Shown one piece after another: positions 37,301-51,400 of a stretch of DNA of 64,000 bases. Source of the DNA: Strigops habroptila (lineage: Eukaryota; Chordata; Aves; Psittaciformes; Psittacidae); contig NC_044283.2 in the NCBI RefSeq assembly GCF_004027225.2, forward strand, positions 16,510,992 to 16,574,991, read 5' to 3'. Within the stretch, counting starts at the first letter, position 1. Every line of letters begins with the position of its first letter. Position numbers and translations under genes: made by a program. The notes below the pieces were generated by a model. That model did not search any database, was not told the DNA's origin, and saw nothing but the letters and a program-made list of their open reading frames with translations.

Positions 37301-40300
37301 ACCTTGGTTATGACAAACAAGGTAATGTCATACCTTGTTAAAGTGTCACTATGCACAACACTTCCTAAATATAAGCCTGTACTCGTTCAAATTTGATAGG
37401 GCTTAATTCAGTAGTTTAAGCATCTGCTTGAATATGTACTTTATCTGAAAGCTTGACAAAGCAGCTTTAAATAACTACAGTATGTGAAAATTCTGGTAAG
37501 AAAAGTTTAACAATATCAGATTTAACTTTCAAAGCTCTTCAAAAAAGCAACCTTTTCTCAGTTTTCCCATATTTCTTTAAATACATAGTTTTGTGTTTTA
37601 TATGTAAGAAAGCTATTTTGAAAGTTCCTTGTTCTTTAGATATTTTTTTTTTTCTTTTTTTCTAAAACCATTCTTCCATTCTGCTGCCCAGGTTAGATGC
37701 CTCTTGAGCTTTGCTATTGTATATTCACTGCTCATTACAGTAACTATCTAAGTGTTGTTTTAGAGTCCCTTGAAACATTTGTCTAGTTCTCACGAAAACA
37801 CATGAAACCAAGCTTCGCCTTGTGTAGCTCACAAAATGGAGCTTACCTTTTTATTATTAATCTCATTATCGCTAACAGTGGCTTTTGAATTTCTACACAA
37901 ACATCTTAAAATAACTCCATAAAGCACATTTTAATCCTGGTTTAATACACCCTTTTCCCAAGGAAAAGAAATCCTATTAATGATTCTGATAACTTGGTGA
38001 TACACAGAAACAGGTGTTGTCTTCGGTCAAACCATTCCCCTTTTCCATTTAAGACATAAATCAGAATTAAGAACCTGGGCAAATCTCTGGTGCAGTAATC
38101 CACTGACACAGTGAGCACTTCTGTGAAACCTGTGACCCCACAACACTAACTGTACACCTGCTGTGTTAAGCTGTCACAGCCTTTCTGAGCATTGGTGCCA
38201 TGTTTGCACTCCAGGTGTCAGTGCATTACAGGTATGCCATAGTTAAAACTGTTTCTTTGGCTATTTAGTCTGTAAAACATAAAAGCTTTCTGGCTACCAA
38301 CTGCATAATTCTATGCACATTTATGAATTAAGAATGATAACCTTAAGGTTTAAATAAAGATTTGGAATACTTTGCCTGATTTTACCCAACTTTTTAATTT
38401 CCAGTCAGGTCTTATTAAAACAACAGGAAAAACATTGGCAAATTTCTGTATTTTAGCACTTTAATTAAGTTTTATCATTTATAGAAATTATTGTAATTTC
38501 CATAAATTCACATGTATAAGAAATATTAATGATATCACTTTTTCATAAAATTTAAAAGAAAATTTTAATGTCACATTTCCATTTCTCAAAATGTTTTCCG
38601 TGCGTTCCTAGTTTATAACATACATGACCCAGAAATGCAGAGAGTCACTTCTCAGCAGGAATAAAAGGGGTCAAGGCAATCTCTTTTACATACAAACAAA
38701 CAAAAAAATCCCGCTCAAACTAAAACTCCCTCAACTATGGTTCTCATAGACAACAAGTAATTTTGTTGTTGTTAGTCACAAGGTATTTTTCCCCTGCCTC
38801 CCTCCAACGAAACAGGGAGATCATCAGTTCTACAGTCAGCAGCTGAAACCAGTTTGTCTTCCCTCAGACGTTACTGATTGCTCACTAAGCCCTGGACTAC
38901 AGAAGACGTATCACTTTTCCTTTCTTACTAGAAATTCACAAAGTGGTCAGGCCAGAACATTGCTCCTAATACAAACATGTATTATATTAGTTACAAATAC
39001 ACCTCTGTGAGTATTTTGATCTGAAGTTCATGGCCCTGTGAGGAAGCAGTAATGAAAACCACATACAACTTCAAATCATACGACTACGTGCATTCGAATT
39101 CTGGATTTAATCAGTTATTTCTCACAGCATCACAGAGTTACAAAACAAGATCAACCCTTATTGCAGTTTAATTTAAAAGAAGCATGAAAAGGACATTTAG
39201 GAAATGTCTGTTCTCCTGACCAAAACCAAGACTACAAATGGGGAAAAAGCAGTCTCGTTTCTCTGAAATGGTTAAACACTAACCAGCTTCTGACCCATAG
39301 ACTTTTCAGGGCACTAATTCACCAGCTCTCAGAGGCAAATGTAAAACTGGTGTAAGGACAGTCGTTCAGACTGTAGGATCTTGAATCATTCTGGGCTGAC
39401 TGTGTAAAGAGAGGACCATAAGCAAGATAGAGACGAAAGCAAGAACGTCCCTAATAAATAATTTTCAGAAGGGGTTAACCACTTTGTCAATTGTCATGCA
39501 GCACATTGTCATGATGAATCAAACCCATCTATCATATGGTCACTCTGCAGCTTTCTATAAAGCTGAGGGATTGCATCTGTTGACTTCCAGTTTATTTAAG
39601 GCAGTGTGTTTCTGTGGATCCAAGCTTGACACTGATTTCTCAGCAGCCTGTGTGAGATGGAAAGGCACTTCAGCTGCAGTACTGTAAAATGATCTTTTTG
39701 TCACATGGTATTTTACAAAATTCTCACAGAAGAACGTGTGAGAGTTCTTTAAAATGCAAGATTCACCACAGGGGAAACAGCGGTTAGCTCTGCAAAGGAA
39801 AAAATGTCACATGGCTCAACACATTCTCTCATTATTCCCAGAAGCTAAAGAAGTAGCTAGAGGCAGAAAACTGACAATAATTATATTGCCTAGAAACTGA
39901 CAGCATACATAAATCTACCATATTAAGCCTTTATTCATTGATTTACTTTCCAAAGCTCATTGCAGTATTAGCCCAGAAGTAACACCGTGCAAGACCCTGC
40001 TCTTCAGTTTAAGAAAAATTTGGGTAAATTTTTCTTCCACATACTGTGATAATTAAAGTTTTGTATGGTTGCTCCCTCTATCCTGTGGCAACCTGAATTG
40101 CCGTGATTTTTGACTGCAATTTTCTTCCTTAGTAAATTGTCAGTAATACGTGAAACAGAAAGCAGGCATGCTTAAAGGACGAGTAATTCAGCCCTTGTTG
40201 AAATTGTTCTGTGCAGAGCAGAAGCCTGCAGTGATGGCAAGACAGCTATTCAGTCCCAAATGTCTGTTTATGTCAAATCACAAGAGCAAAGTGCAAGCAA

Positions 40301-41150
40301 TCTAGACCCAGCAGGAATCTTTTATGGAACTAATTTGGACATTACACTGCAAAATCATGAATCAGAGGTATATCTAAGAGGGGAAAACAAAGGTTAGTGA
40401 TGCTATAGAAGAGTTAGCACAGGACTGGCAGACTGGCACATGGGTGTTCCTGGAATTATGTCAAAGGCCAACAGATTTCAAAATCAGCTTCCCTTTTTTT
40501 AGGTATCAGATCCCACCTGCGCAATTAGTGTTCCTTCAGAGACTTCTTGCAGCACATTGTTGTTGTGTCCATGGACTGAGGGGAGGAGCGGAGTAGCTCA
40601 AGTGGCAGCCAATGGGAAAAACAAGTTTAAAACTTCCCATGTTTCTGAAATCAGCACTGCTATTTTGCTGCCATTTATTGCTGAGAGGGGCCTGGCAGTC
40701 TTAGTTGCTTGAGGAAACACTATACCTCTTGTATAAACAGATTACAAATACAATTAAAAGAATAGAAAGATGTTCTATCAAATTAACTTGCTACTTATGA
40801 TGATCTTTTCTCACATTTTTGTGCATGTTGGTATGTATTTACTTTGTTTACTATGATTTTGGATTTCTAATTATTAATATAATACTATATCATTTAATGA
40901 CATTTCAAAGCCAGAAAGAGTATTAAGAAGTATAACACTTCTATAGCTACGTCTACTGCATATTGTATACTAACAAGTAAATTAATATCACTTTCAGAGC
41001 AACAAGATGAATGTTTGTGAATGATTTTTCTCATTTCAGTTTCAGGATAAACGGTCTCCTTGAATTAATGTCAACAGGTTTACACATTGACCATTGCACA
41101 CGTTTTTAGTGTTACTTGGCCTCATTAATTGTGATGGTGCATCACCAGTG
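34336..41150. other. Long gene-free stretch
   Basis: AT-rich, with no recognised exon, RNA gene or transposon. It contains a T-run (37643-37661), a paired ETS motif (36135-36148) and a very AT-rich TAAT-dense block near 38330-38610. Confidence 0.55.
36135..36148. promoter_or_regulatory. Inverted pair of ETS-type sites
   Basis: ACTTCC-CC-GGAAGT places two GGAA cores head to head with a two-base spacer. It also fits a TTC-N4-GAA STAT-like half-site arrangement. The motif is seen directly; function is inferred only. Confidence 0.3.
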
Positions 41151-41159
41151 CATACTCTG

Positions 41160-41870
41160 GGCTGCCCCATGATTTCAGGAATTTTGGGCAGGCCTTGGCC
41201 TTTATGTAACAAGTTGGGTACTGTGAAGTGAAGTGTACCTTGACCATACCAGGAACTCCTACATGGCTAAGGAGGGAGGCACTAATTGTACCAGTGACTC
41301 CTGTTCCCTGGCTGCGGTGGGAAGTGAGAGAAGGGACAATCAGTCATGCCCTGACAGCTCTAGAACACTCCTTCCCTGATCGCAGTCCAAGTGGAACAGT
41401 ACCATTGCTACTGGCAGTTTGAAAAACTTCTAGTAATTCCTGGTTCAGGTTGAGGCCAGGATGGAAATTTATTGATGACTAAAGCCAATCCTCTTGCAAC
41501 CCAAACAGTGGTCCTAAGTGAGGCCCTTTGAGCTCTACTGGACTGCAGTGGGCAGCAACCAGCACCTCCCTCTAAGTGGGACACCCCTCGGAGCTCACAA
41601 ACTCTCAAGTTTGGAGTGATCAGAGGGACCATCAGGACTGTAGCCAAAAGACGGAACCTGGGCTCAAGTCCCCCACTCCTTGAGACTCAACTCTTACCCA
41701 TCGAGAGACATTAGACACAGATATTTCACTGATTCAAGATGAATTTTTATCGGGTATACTTGTATATGTCTTTATGTATTTGTATGAATGCATGTATAAA
41801 TTGTTATAGCAATTGTAGTAAATTCTGTTGACTTACTTTATAAGATGCACCTTAAAACTGAAAACTGCTG
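41160..41870. repeat. GC-rich block of unknown origin, possibly an old LTR or other transposon remnant
   Basis: From about 41205 to 41700 composition is clearly more GC-rich than either flank. It then changes abruptly to an AT-rich segment (41740-41870) with TATA-like and TGTATG runs. No coding frame, terminal octamer or poly(A) tail is present. The internal change in composition resembles a retroviral-type LTR, but I could not find matched termini or a target duplication, so the class is left open. Confidence 0.25.
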
Positions 41871-43335
41871 GTAAATGACACTTGTAACCCTTTAGATGAA
41901 TAATGTTGACCAAGTCTGAGGCTAAGACTAGATCCAGGCACACCAAGGCTCTGTTAGGAGTTTAGAAAACAAGGAGGTCTTTTCTGAACCTCATGACTCA
42001 ATGGGAGCGTCTCCCTCACCTGTTGTGCTTATGGTCTCTCATCATTCATCTTTAGTTCCATTTTACTTTGATTTTCCTTTACATGCTTCATCCACATAAT
42101 AAGTAATAGAACGAACCTTGCCATCGAATCCTGTTAACTCATGCCTTTCTAAATCATATTAAAACTGCTCCTGCTGATACCTTTGATAATCACCCTTTGA
42201 GCGACCCTAAACCACTCATTTCTCAACAATAATCAAGATGAAAGGAAAAAAAAAAGAGCAGTTTCAATATCAGACATTTTCATAACTTCTACAATGTAGC
42301 ACAGAATAAAATATACTGAGATTTTTTAATGGACAATGTAAAAATCAGACCTCGGGAATCACAAAAAAATAATTGTGTCCAAAATGTTCCAGAATATGTA
42401 TTCTCCATGGCTCTTGAAGTTCAGGTTCCAGACCTCATGTATCTACTCATCCTCCTCAGGGAAACAAATTGCTCTCTTTGCTTTCAAGGAAGTTACTTAA
42501 GCGTGTACATGGCAACCATATCAGCCCTATAAAACAGGCTTTTTGCTTTCGCAAAGGACAGAACAGATAGAAATTACACATTCATTCAGCAAATCTAGAG
42601 TGCTGAAGCAGAAGTGAAAGGAAAGAAACTTGAGGGACTCATAAAGACAGCAGCCAAGCAGGGGCATATTGCTGATATTATCTCCAGGTCAACCCATCCT
42701 TCCTGCAGCCTGCTCCCAAGCTGTCCCCTGGTAAGAGGGCCAGAAGGCACAGCATGTGTTAGTAAACGCTGTTCTAATGGCTTGCACAGGAGACAGAGCA
42801 GTTTGAAAGCATCACCTCTCACAACCTGCTGCCTAGGTAGCACCCAAGTACCACAGCACAGGCACTGTCACTCCTTCCTGGGTTTGGTGCGATAAAATAT
42901 GCAGAGTTCTTTTCCCAGGATAGCTACACTTACACAAAGAGCTTTGGTCTGTATGTATTAAGAGTGTAATTGTTCTCCTGCTCAAACCTTTCTAGATGAC
43001 TCTGGGTAACCCCAGTTAAAAGGACAAAGGGTATATTTGGATATAAAGGATATAACCCTGAGGGAAATAAAAGAGTCTATAGGAAGGACGTGGTCAGTAA
43101 GTCTCTAACAAGTTCTTATTTCAAGTATGGCATATTCCTGATTTAAAAGATTTTCCAAAATATGAGACTTTGAATAAGTAAAGAGCATGCAAAACTTTGC
43201 GTTCAGGATGGTCTTCACCTAAAATTAGCATCTGCATTGCCCACACAGCAGCCTAGCTGCAGAAAAGAGGTGTGTAATAGTTCCTTCAGAACCGTAACTA
43301 CAGCTTACATTTTTATATGTTTAGAGAAAGCTCTG
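41871..43335. other. Gene-free stretch
   Basis: Overlapping ORFs on both strands at 42595-42895 (82 and 93 codons) resemble no known protein. No repeat was recognised. Confidence 0.5.
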
Positions 43336-43370
43336 GGGGGAAAAAAAAAGAAAGAAAAAAAAAAAGAGAA
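43335..43370. repeat. G-run and poly(A)-rich tract
   Basis: G6 is followed by an A-rich tract with single G interruptions. Confidence 0.8.
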
Positions 43371-43504
43371 TTTCAGCACTGAAGACTTTCTGTCTTTGAC
43401 TCCATGACAGGAATACTGCATTTATTTTTTTTCTTCCCTCTACCTACAGTTTGTACTAAGCAAGAACAAATACGGGTTTCTAGAGACAAAGTTTCTCCTT
43501 TTTC

Positions 43505-43568
43505 GAGGAAGGAAGGAAGGAAAGAAGGAAGGAAGAGAGGAAGGAAGGAAGGGAGGGAGGGAGGGAGG
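43505..43568 (+). repeat. (GGAA)n microsatellite grading into (GGGA)n
   Basis: About 16 tetranucleotide units, mostly GGAA, change to GGGA at the right end. It is a purine-only strand and likely polymorphic. Confidence 0.95.
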
Positions 43569-43695
43569 ACCAAACAGACAACAAACAAACAAATGGACAA
43601 GCTGAGAAACAGCTTTCACCTCTCGCTCTGTAAGTGCAGAAACACTGCTCGTGTCTGAATGAAAGGGAATGAAGAACCACGACCAGGTGAAGAAG

Positions 43696-43714
43696 CAGCA
43701 CCCCCTAGTGTCTC
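43696..43714 (-). promoter_or_regulatory. CTCF-like motif
   Basis: CAGCACCCCCTAGTGTCTC contains the core CCCCCTAGTG and matches 13 of 19 positions of the reverse-complement CTCF consensus by eye. Confidence 0.3.
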
Positions 43715-45431
43715 CTCACTTATTCTGTGACCATGGGATAGACAGGCACAGTCTTGTTCAGATTCTCAACAGCCTCCTTCTGTTGTTGGCTGAGTGGTGC
43801 CTATTAAGCCTGGCTAAAAACCCTCCCTTCCTATTCTGATGTTTTTTGAAATTTAGTAAAAAACTATGCTGTCCATACATAAACTTCCATGTGTCTACCA
43901 CAAGAAAAGCCAAAAACATTCCTTTCTTAAGCAAATTGAAGGAATATTCATAAGTCGGGGGGAGTGGGGTGTGGAATTCTTGTGGCATAATGTAGATAAA
44001 TCCTTTTTGTCTAGGGAGATTCTACAAGAGGTTTTACTCCATTAATCCCTCTTACTAGAACAAGCAATCTCCCCAATATCCACCCTTCTCCATTCTTTTT
44101 TCCCTTCCTCTTTCGCAGGGTTCCTTAGTCCTAACTCTTTGCATAGTCAAAAAGAAAACACAAGTCAATGAGAAGACAAGTGATTTTGGAGCCAGTGGCA
44201 TAAAAGCCCTATCTCATGAAGCTCTAGAGCAATGATCTGCAATCTTTGCTGGATTACGGCTAACAACACTGAGAGCAAAGAGAAGCACATAAATTCAGCG
44301 AACATAAGGAACCCGCTACTAACCTTACTGATCTTGCTCCCACTTGAACAATGCCAGTAATGTTGATAATAAGGGGAAAGGTTCACATAAACACTGTCAG
44401 GAGTATAAAGTATTAAAAAGGAATGCACAGAGCTGGAACACAAGATGATAGATCTTCAAGGCAGAGAGAGAGATTGTGTAGCAATTTGCTGCTGGGGAAA
44501 TATAAGAAAACCAATACTTTTATCAAATGTGACTAAATGGCTTTCTTAAGTTGGTTGTAATTTGGCACAATATTTTTATTACGCACACAAAAATGTTTAT
44601 TCAGTATTTTTCTTCTTTTGTTTTATACTTAGCAGATTGTAAATGCACATTATCTTAATATTTCATGCAATCTTTGGATTGTCAACATTTAGATAAAGTG
44701 TATTTTTAAAGAAAATGCAGACTGGAAGAGCATTTGAATCTTATGTCAATACGTTAACCACTATCACTGTCTTCCTCCTGTGCCATGAAGGGAGGAAACC
44801 GCATTCTAAAGATGATTAATCTTATGAAATAAAGAAAAAAAGCATTTTACTTTTTTTTTCTCAACTATTTCAGAATCAGTAATTAGCTCAAAAGACAAGT
44901 TTCAGCACTTCTTGGCAAAACAGATGGGAATTTTTCCATCTATGTTTCTTATAGAAAAACAAATTCATTTTATTTACAATTAAATTCGCCATTAACTATT
45001 TGAGGGTTTAACTGCATTTTCCCTATTTTCTATGTGCAGCAAACTTTCCTCAGACTTATTTTCTTATTGTTTTCTGGGTTTTATATACATTTACACACCA
45101 AAAGCATTAGGTAGAAATAAAGGAAGAGGACAGGTTTTTCTCTATCTGAAAGAACAGCATTTGAAAACTGTTTGGTATAGTTTAATGTGATACACATCAA
45201 AATAATTTCTATTTTCCCTAATTTCACAAAATGTACTTCTAAGCCATTTACTTCTTTAAGTCAGCCTGAATCTCCATGTTACAGACTTAGCCACAAGGAA
45301 AAAAAGAAAAAAGGAACTTTCATTATATTAGTGCAAAAATAATCTAGACTGGCTGGTAATTTTACCTTAAATCGAGCCTTTCACACATTACAAAGTATTA
45401 AAATATTTGTTTTTTTCTATATGAGCTTTTA

Positions 45432-45484
45432 TGTCAATTTGAGTGCATGGATTGAAACTTTGTGTCAATTTGCATGCATGGATT
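45432..45484 (+). repeat. Two-copy tandem duplication, 31-base period
   Basis: TGTCAATTTGAGTGCATGGATT (45432-45453) recurs at 45463-45484 with two mismatches. Confidence 0.8.
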
Positions 45485-48400
45485 CATCTCCCTTTTGAAA
45501 TCTCTCAGCACTGCTGGGACTCTGCCATTATGTTTAAATTATTTAGAAAATGACTGTTTATGAGAAAATGAGTGATTTTATTTTTGTAATGATACCAGAA
45601 CAAGCCTGCCAAAGGATCTGACTGAACCCTTGTCAAAGACTTCTGTCTCAGGCTTGGACTTCTAAGATACCTTTGAAGAAAGCTTCTTGCTTTGGTTCTG
45701 CCTAACTTATGGATAATCAGTGAACCTTCAGTCATGAAATACTCTGAAATACAGTATATTCATACTAGGTTATAGAAATTAACTTCACTCTTAACATAAT
45801 TCAGCAACACTGATCGTTCTTTGTTTGCCTCCCTGCATACCTTTACTGCTACATGATACATAAATGAATGCCTTGGGGTTTTTAAATTGGTAAATACATG
45901 CCTAAAGGATGACATTTAGGTGGATCTGATCATTAGCAGATTAGATCTGTAGTTTCCTTATGCTGCATGGTGGCATACTAGAACACACACAGAATATAAA
46001 CTCATTTGAGTCATCAATGAACAAGTAACAAGGCAATGAAAAATCGTAGTTTCCTACAAAGTTACAGTATTCAAGTAGGATCTAACTTCTCTGTTCACTT
46101 CAAGAAGGTCTAGAATCAAAACTTTACATGTAAATATTACAAAGTACTCCTAGAAGAAAAATGCATACTGGATGAAAAAGTAAAGTCCTGTAGGTCTCCA
46201 AAAAACAAAGTCCATCCACCCATCAAGAGTCCCATCCTTGCCCACCAAGCAGATTTAGATAAGATTAGTATGGAGCAAAGCAGGGAGTTACTATTGCACA
46301 CTACAAAAAGAATCAAGGCTACTAGATCATTAAACTGAAGAGCTGTTGGTGGTGCCTCCTGCACTCCTCTAATTCATGGCATCCTTGGACTCACTCATCC
46401 TGTCCTTACACTAGCACTCGCTCTGTTCACCTGTAGAGACCATGAGCAAGATTTTCAGATCGTTAAGTAAATATAAAGGCTGTTTGGAACTGTTGTTTTG
46501 TCACTTCAGCAATTTCATTTCCATTCATATGCTTTAGGGATCTCAATTTGAGGCGGAATAAAGGCTTAGACGGCTGTGCTAGAGGGCAATTTTATCCTCA
46601 TAGAACAGGCTATAATTTACATTTATCTGTGTCTGACAAGGCTGTGTATGGCAGGGGCAAGGAAATGTTGCTGCCTGTCTCTCAGGCTATCAATAATAGG
46701 AGTGGATGGTTAAAGAATTACTATGAAGTAACCACACAGCTCCAAGCCTTAAGGTCTAGCCGCAAAGAACACATTTCACCTGTGATTGAATCACCTGAAG
46801 TGAAATGATCTCTTGATGTAGCCATCATTCCTAATAGCAGGTGTACCTCATGAAGAAATGAAGTAGATCTGCAAGATCTGAGAACTAATGGGTTTTGCTA
46901 ACTACTGCAGCTTTTCTTCTTTTTTCTGAATCCCATCCCCTGCCCTCAGAAAAAACATCCAATTCAACCAACAATGCAGAGGACAAGACACATTATCCAC
47001 ATACCACACAGCTGTTTGCTCCACCGGCATAGCAAACATGCTGCTACAATCAGATACTGAATAAACAGTAACAGTGCAGCAACAGAAATAACACGGAAAT
47101 GTCCTGCCCAGTCAAAGTGACCAGTTTGACTGAGGAGTCTACAAATCTCAGTGGTCTACAAGATCTCATACAGATGTCTTCAGTAGAACAGCTCTCCGCA
47201 CTCCCAACTCATGAGTGTCTGCCCACACATTAATGGCAACACCCCATTCTTGTACCTAGAGCAGGTTTTCTTTGAAAAGAGAAAAACTGTATTGGTTTCA
47301 CACTGGACATGATGTTACATCACATCAGAATGCCGGTTTCCCCCTCCTCAGCAGACAAAGCCAGAAACACATTTCTATGCTCCCTGTGCACCTTTGCCCA
47401 ATGCTCCACAAGGTGAGAACAGGACCTTGAGAAGGAAGGAATTGCAGGGGACAGCAGTGAAGAGGTACACCTGAAAGCCACTGTTCATAGAGTTTATGGT
47501 GATATGGGTGAGGAAAGTCAGCAAGAGGCACCTTGAATAGTTTAAAGACTGAGAAGACCCAGATTAATTCCTTTTTTTCAAGAGCCAGAGCTGGTTCATA
47601 GGCTGTGACTCCCCCTTAGCTCGGAGTCAGTCTCCCTTTGTTTGAGCCAGTGGTCTACAGGAAATTGAGATACTGTGCTACCCTTTATGTGGCATGTATT
47701 TTGAACCTGTGTTCCCTCCAGAAGAAGGGGGGTGGGGGGGAGTGTGTGGAGGGGAAGAGAGCCATTCCTAACAGTTTGCAATTAGAGAAATGGGAGGCGG
47801 GAGTGGGAATTCCCCATTTTCAAGTTACAATCCGAATAAAAACTTCAGTGTTGCCAATTTAATTTGCAATTTTTCCCTGTATATGTGTATCTAACACACT
47901 ACGTATTAATGGAAATACTGGCTTTTTAGTCATTACTCCAACCAGCTACAAATCATGTGGCTGACAGTTAAATGGCCAATCTGAAGATCCTGTCTGACGT
48001 GGTGGTGGCTTTGGTATGCCCCAGGATGTAGGTCACTGTGAGTGCACAGCCTTTCTCTTATCCTTTGCTCCCATGATGCATTTAGATGATGGTGCATTAA
48101 TGTGACACTCTTTCAAAATAGAAGTCGAGAGATGTAAAATCTGTTTCCCACATAGATGATTTTTAATCTGTAATTTCTGTGACTCTTGACATCTGCCATC
48201 AAATGAATTTATCTTCTTGTTTTATCCTCAAGAGAAAGGCAGATTGTTGCTATCTCCAGTGCCAGCACTCATCTCATCATTTTTAAACAGCCTTATTCCT
48301 GGTTTCCAGAGGTGCAAAAGAGACTCCTGAGGAGCAAACCATTGCGGGTTTTTTGCATAAGAAACACTGGAATGCAGAAAGCTCTGAGGATTTGCAAGCC

Positions 48401-51400
48401 TTTCCCCTCATGTCACACGTGGTCACATCACACAATACTCCTAAAGTTGACAAGCTCCATCTTGAAGACAGGGCAGTATTTTGCCCTTCTCTAATCCAAC
48501 TAAGAAGGCTGTTCCAAAACCTCATAGATCTAATGACCAGAGCCTTATTCTAATCTCTAGGTTGAGCCTATGTCAGTTTAGGGTGAAACTGTAATAACTA
48601 GCGTATTATGCCAAAGCCAGAGTCCATCTGTTTTGGCACCCTATTTCCAACAGTAGGCAGTACAGGACATTTTGGGAAAGAATTTAAGAATCAAGTACTA
48701 GAAGAGCAAGAAAGAGATGTACTAACAAACAGTCACAAAAACAAGCATGCTAACTTGAAACACTCATTGCCAACTGTAACTGAAATGAAAACTAACTGAA
48801 TAAGCATTTTTTATTTGGTCCTATTCCTTTCTGACCAGTCTGAGCCTCTGAGAGGCATTTTAGGGAAGCAGATTTCAGGTACATTATTATTAATTTTTTT
48901 TAACTGTTTCTGAATAAATAGGCTGAACCTTGACCTATGATGCCTGTCCTCTTGCAATAGCTGGGTTAATTTAAAACTAGTCTGTATCCCAATCTGAAAC
49001 ATTTGGTTGAATTGGGTGACAGTGGAGGTCGTTAAAGCATACTCACAGTTAGGACCTACAGGGACTTCAGCACTTTGTACAGGTAGAAATGTAAGTTTTT
49101 AAGATGTTTCACTTTGGCATGCCTAAAGTTAGTGCTGCTGGTTAAAAAGAACCACAGATGTGACACTAACACTGCTAGAATCTGTTTTGAAACTTGTAAG
49201 ATCAACTTTCTCTATCTTAAACTATTTCATTTGACAAGAAACATCTGATTAGCCAAAAATTTAGAAGTTAAATGTTTCATTTTCCAACACTAATTTTTCA
49301 AGAACGGAAGACAACTTGGCTTTCAAATAATGATTCCAAACAGCTACACAGCCAGGGCTTGTGACATGATAAGATCAATTGTGGTGAGTAGCAACAAATT
49401 GGACATTTTGTAGTTTCATTTTCACTGCACTTGCCATGAAACATTTTACAACTTCAGGTTATTAAGCTAGTAGCAGTGGAGAACATTCTTCTTGGGGCAC
49501 TAACAATTCAAAATGCCACTTTCATCACCAATGCAGGCACTGAAGCACTGATAGCTACATTCAGAGTCTTTCCCAATGTGATATTTCATACTGGTTATGA
49601 CAAGTTATCTGAGTGTCTTCTGAGAAGTGAAGGGAGGCTGAACTTCATCTCTTACAATCTTTAAAATAAAAGAGGGATGCAGGAAGCGGAGGTAACTGGG
49701 CAATGGTAAAAGATATAATGAGGAGGCTGCTATTATTAAAATAAGCCTGGATATAACTGAGAACATAACGGCTGGCAGAAGGCTGTGTTGGAAAATTGTA
49801 GAGGTGGATTTGTCTTCCAGCTCCAGAATGATCCTAGACTTTATCTTCCATTTTCCACATCTCTCCCTATTAGCCAATTAACTTTATAGGTCACAGTGTC
49901 CGAATCTTGGTTATTATCTTCTCTTTCTCACCCACTCCTTTCACTAAATCCTCCCTATACCCATGTTTCCCCATTGTAACTGCTCAGGGTGACAGAAGAT
50001 GCTGAGATTAAAAAGAACCACATTTTTAATATCTGCAGTGATGTTACAGGTGTTCCACCTCCTGGTAGAAGCAGAAGGATGTACAATTCAAACCCATTAG
50101 TTTCCCCTGGGTTCAATGAGACCGCATTATATGTTTTATTCCAAAACACAACTTATGCCACCAACAAGCACCTGATAGTCTCTTAATATTCATTTTGTGT
50201 GGTTAGAGAAGCTTCCTACTAAAATGGTGGACTGTTGTGCTCACATATGCAACACAGATACTGTAATTCATTACACACATTTCAGAGGTCTGCATTACTA
50301 CAGGCAGGGTTGGTTTCTGAAGTTAGCAACAGGAGGTAGCCTTTTTCGTTCAGGAAATATAAATCAGGTGTTAAAACGTTATCTTTTCTGATTGGAACAC
50401 GTACATTGTTTCTATCACTTGGCTGGTAATTTCCACTGTATTGGAGAGTAACCCAGCTAGGTGATTTTTTTCATGATTGCATAAAGAACTCACAGAGTTT
50501 TGGTTCCCTAAACTCAGAAAGAATCAAGCAAGGAAAGAAAATACCTTGTTAATATTCACACCTACTTTGGCTAATTCTTAACTCAAAACTCACATCTTAA
50601 GGGCTTTTTCTCCTCTTGGTCATAAATCCATGATTTGCATCTTTACATAGAACATTCATCTTTTTGTATGATGGTGACACCCTCACACCAAACCATGACA
50701 ATTAGTGCTAGTACAACCCTAGGCTTGCTCTGTTACTCACAAGAAAACAGGGGTGTTGCACAGCTCCACTTCTTGCCATACGCTGGTGTTCTGTGCTTGT
50801 ATTTTTACCTTCAATAAGAATAAGCCCCCTCTTCCTCATGTCCATGTTTGCTCATCCATTTTATCCCAGCCTTCAGTGTCACCATCATCCTTCAGTACTG
50901 TACCCACTTGTTCTCCATTAGAATAAATTGTGCTTTAAAAGTCTAGCATGAATTCACAGAGACCTTCTCTTGTTAACAGTTCAACTTTGCTCAGCAATCC
51001 AAAGCAACCTACAATCACAGTGGCTGGAACCATGCCTCCCATAAAGTGTTTCTGATTTAGAGCTCAAAAAAAAAAATTAAAGGGACAAAGAATAATATGT
51101 TTAACAATGAGTAAGTGGAACAAAACTACTTAAGATCAATCCCTCTTTTTTCCTGCTGAACTTCAAAATTACCCTGTAAATGCCACCCTCAGTGAAAAAT
51201 CATTATAGCAAAAAAAACCCCTAAAGATTAAGAATTTTCCTAATCATGACATGTTTAGCTGCATTCAGAGGCCCTGCATGAAATCCCCAGAATGCAGCTG
51301 TGCACAAAACAATTGCTCTGTTTTCATTTGTTCCCTGTTGACTACTATAGTTCAGGTGAAATTAATGCATTAAATGGCGGAATGTAACACAAATTTGGTA

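Noticed and set aside
40596..40740. Promoter-like CCAAT and TATAAA words
   Set aside because: Single short words with no initiator, CpG enrichment or downstream exon are not enough to call a promoter.
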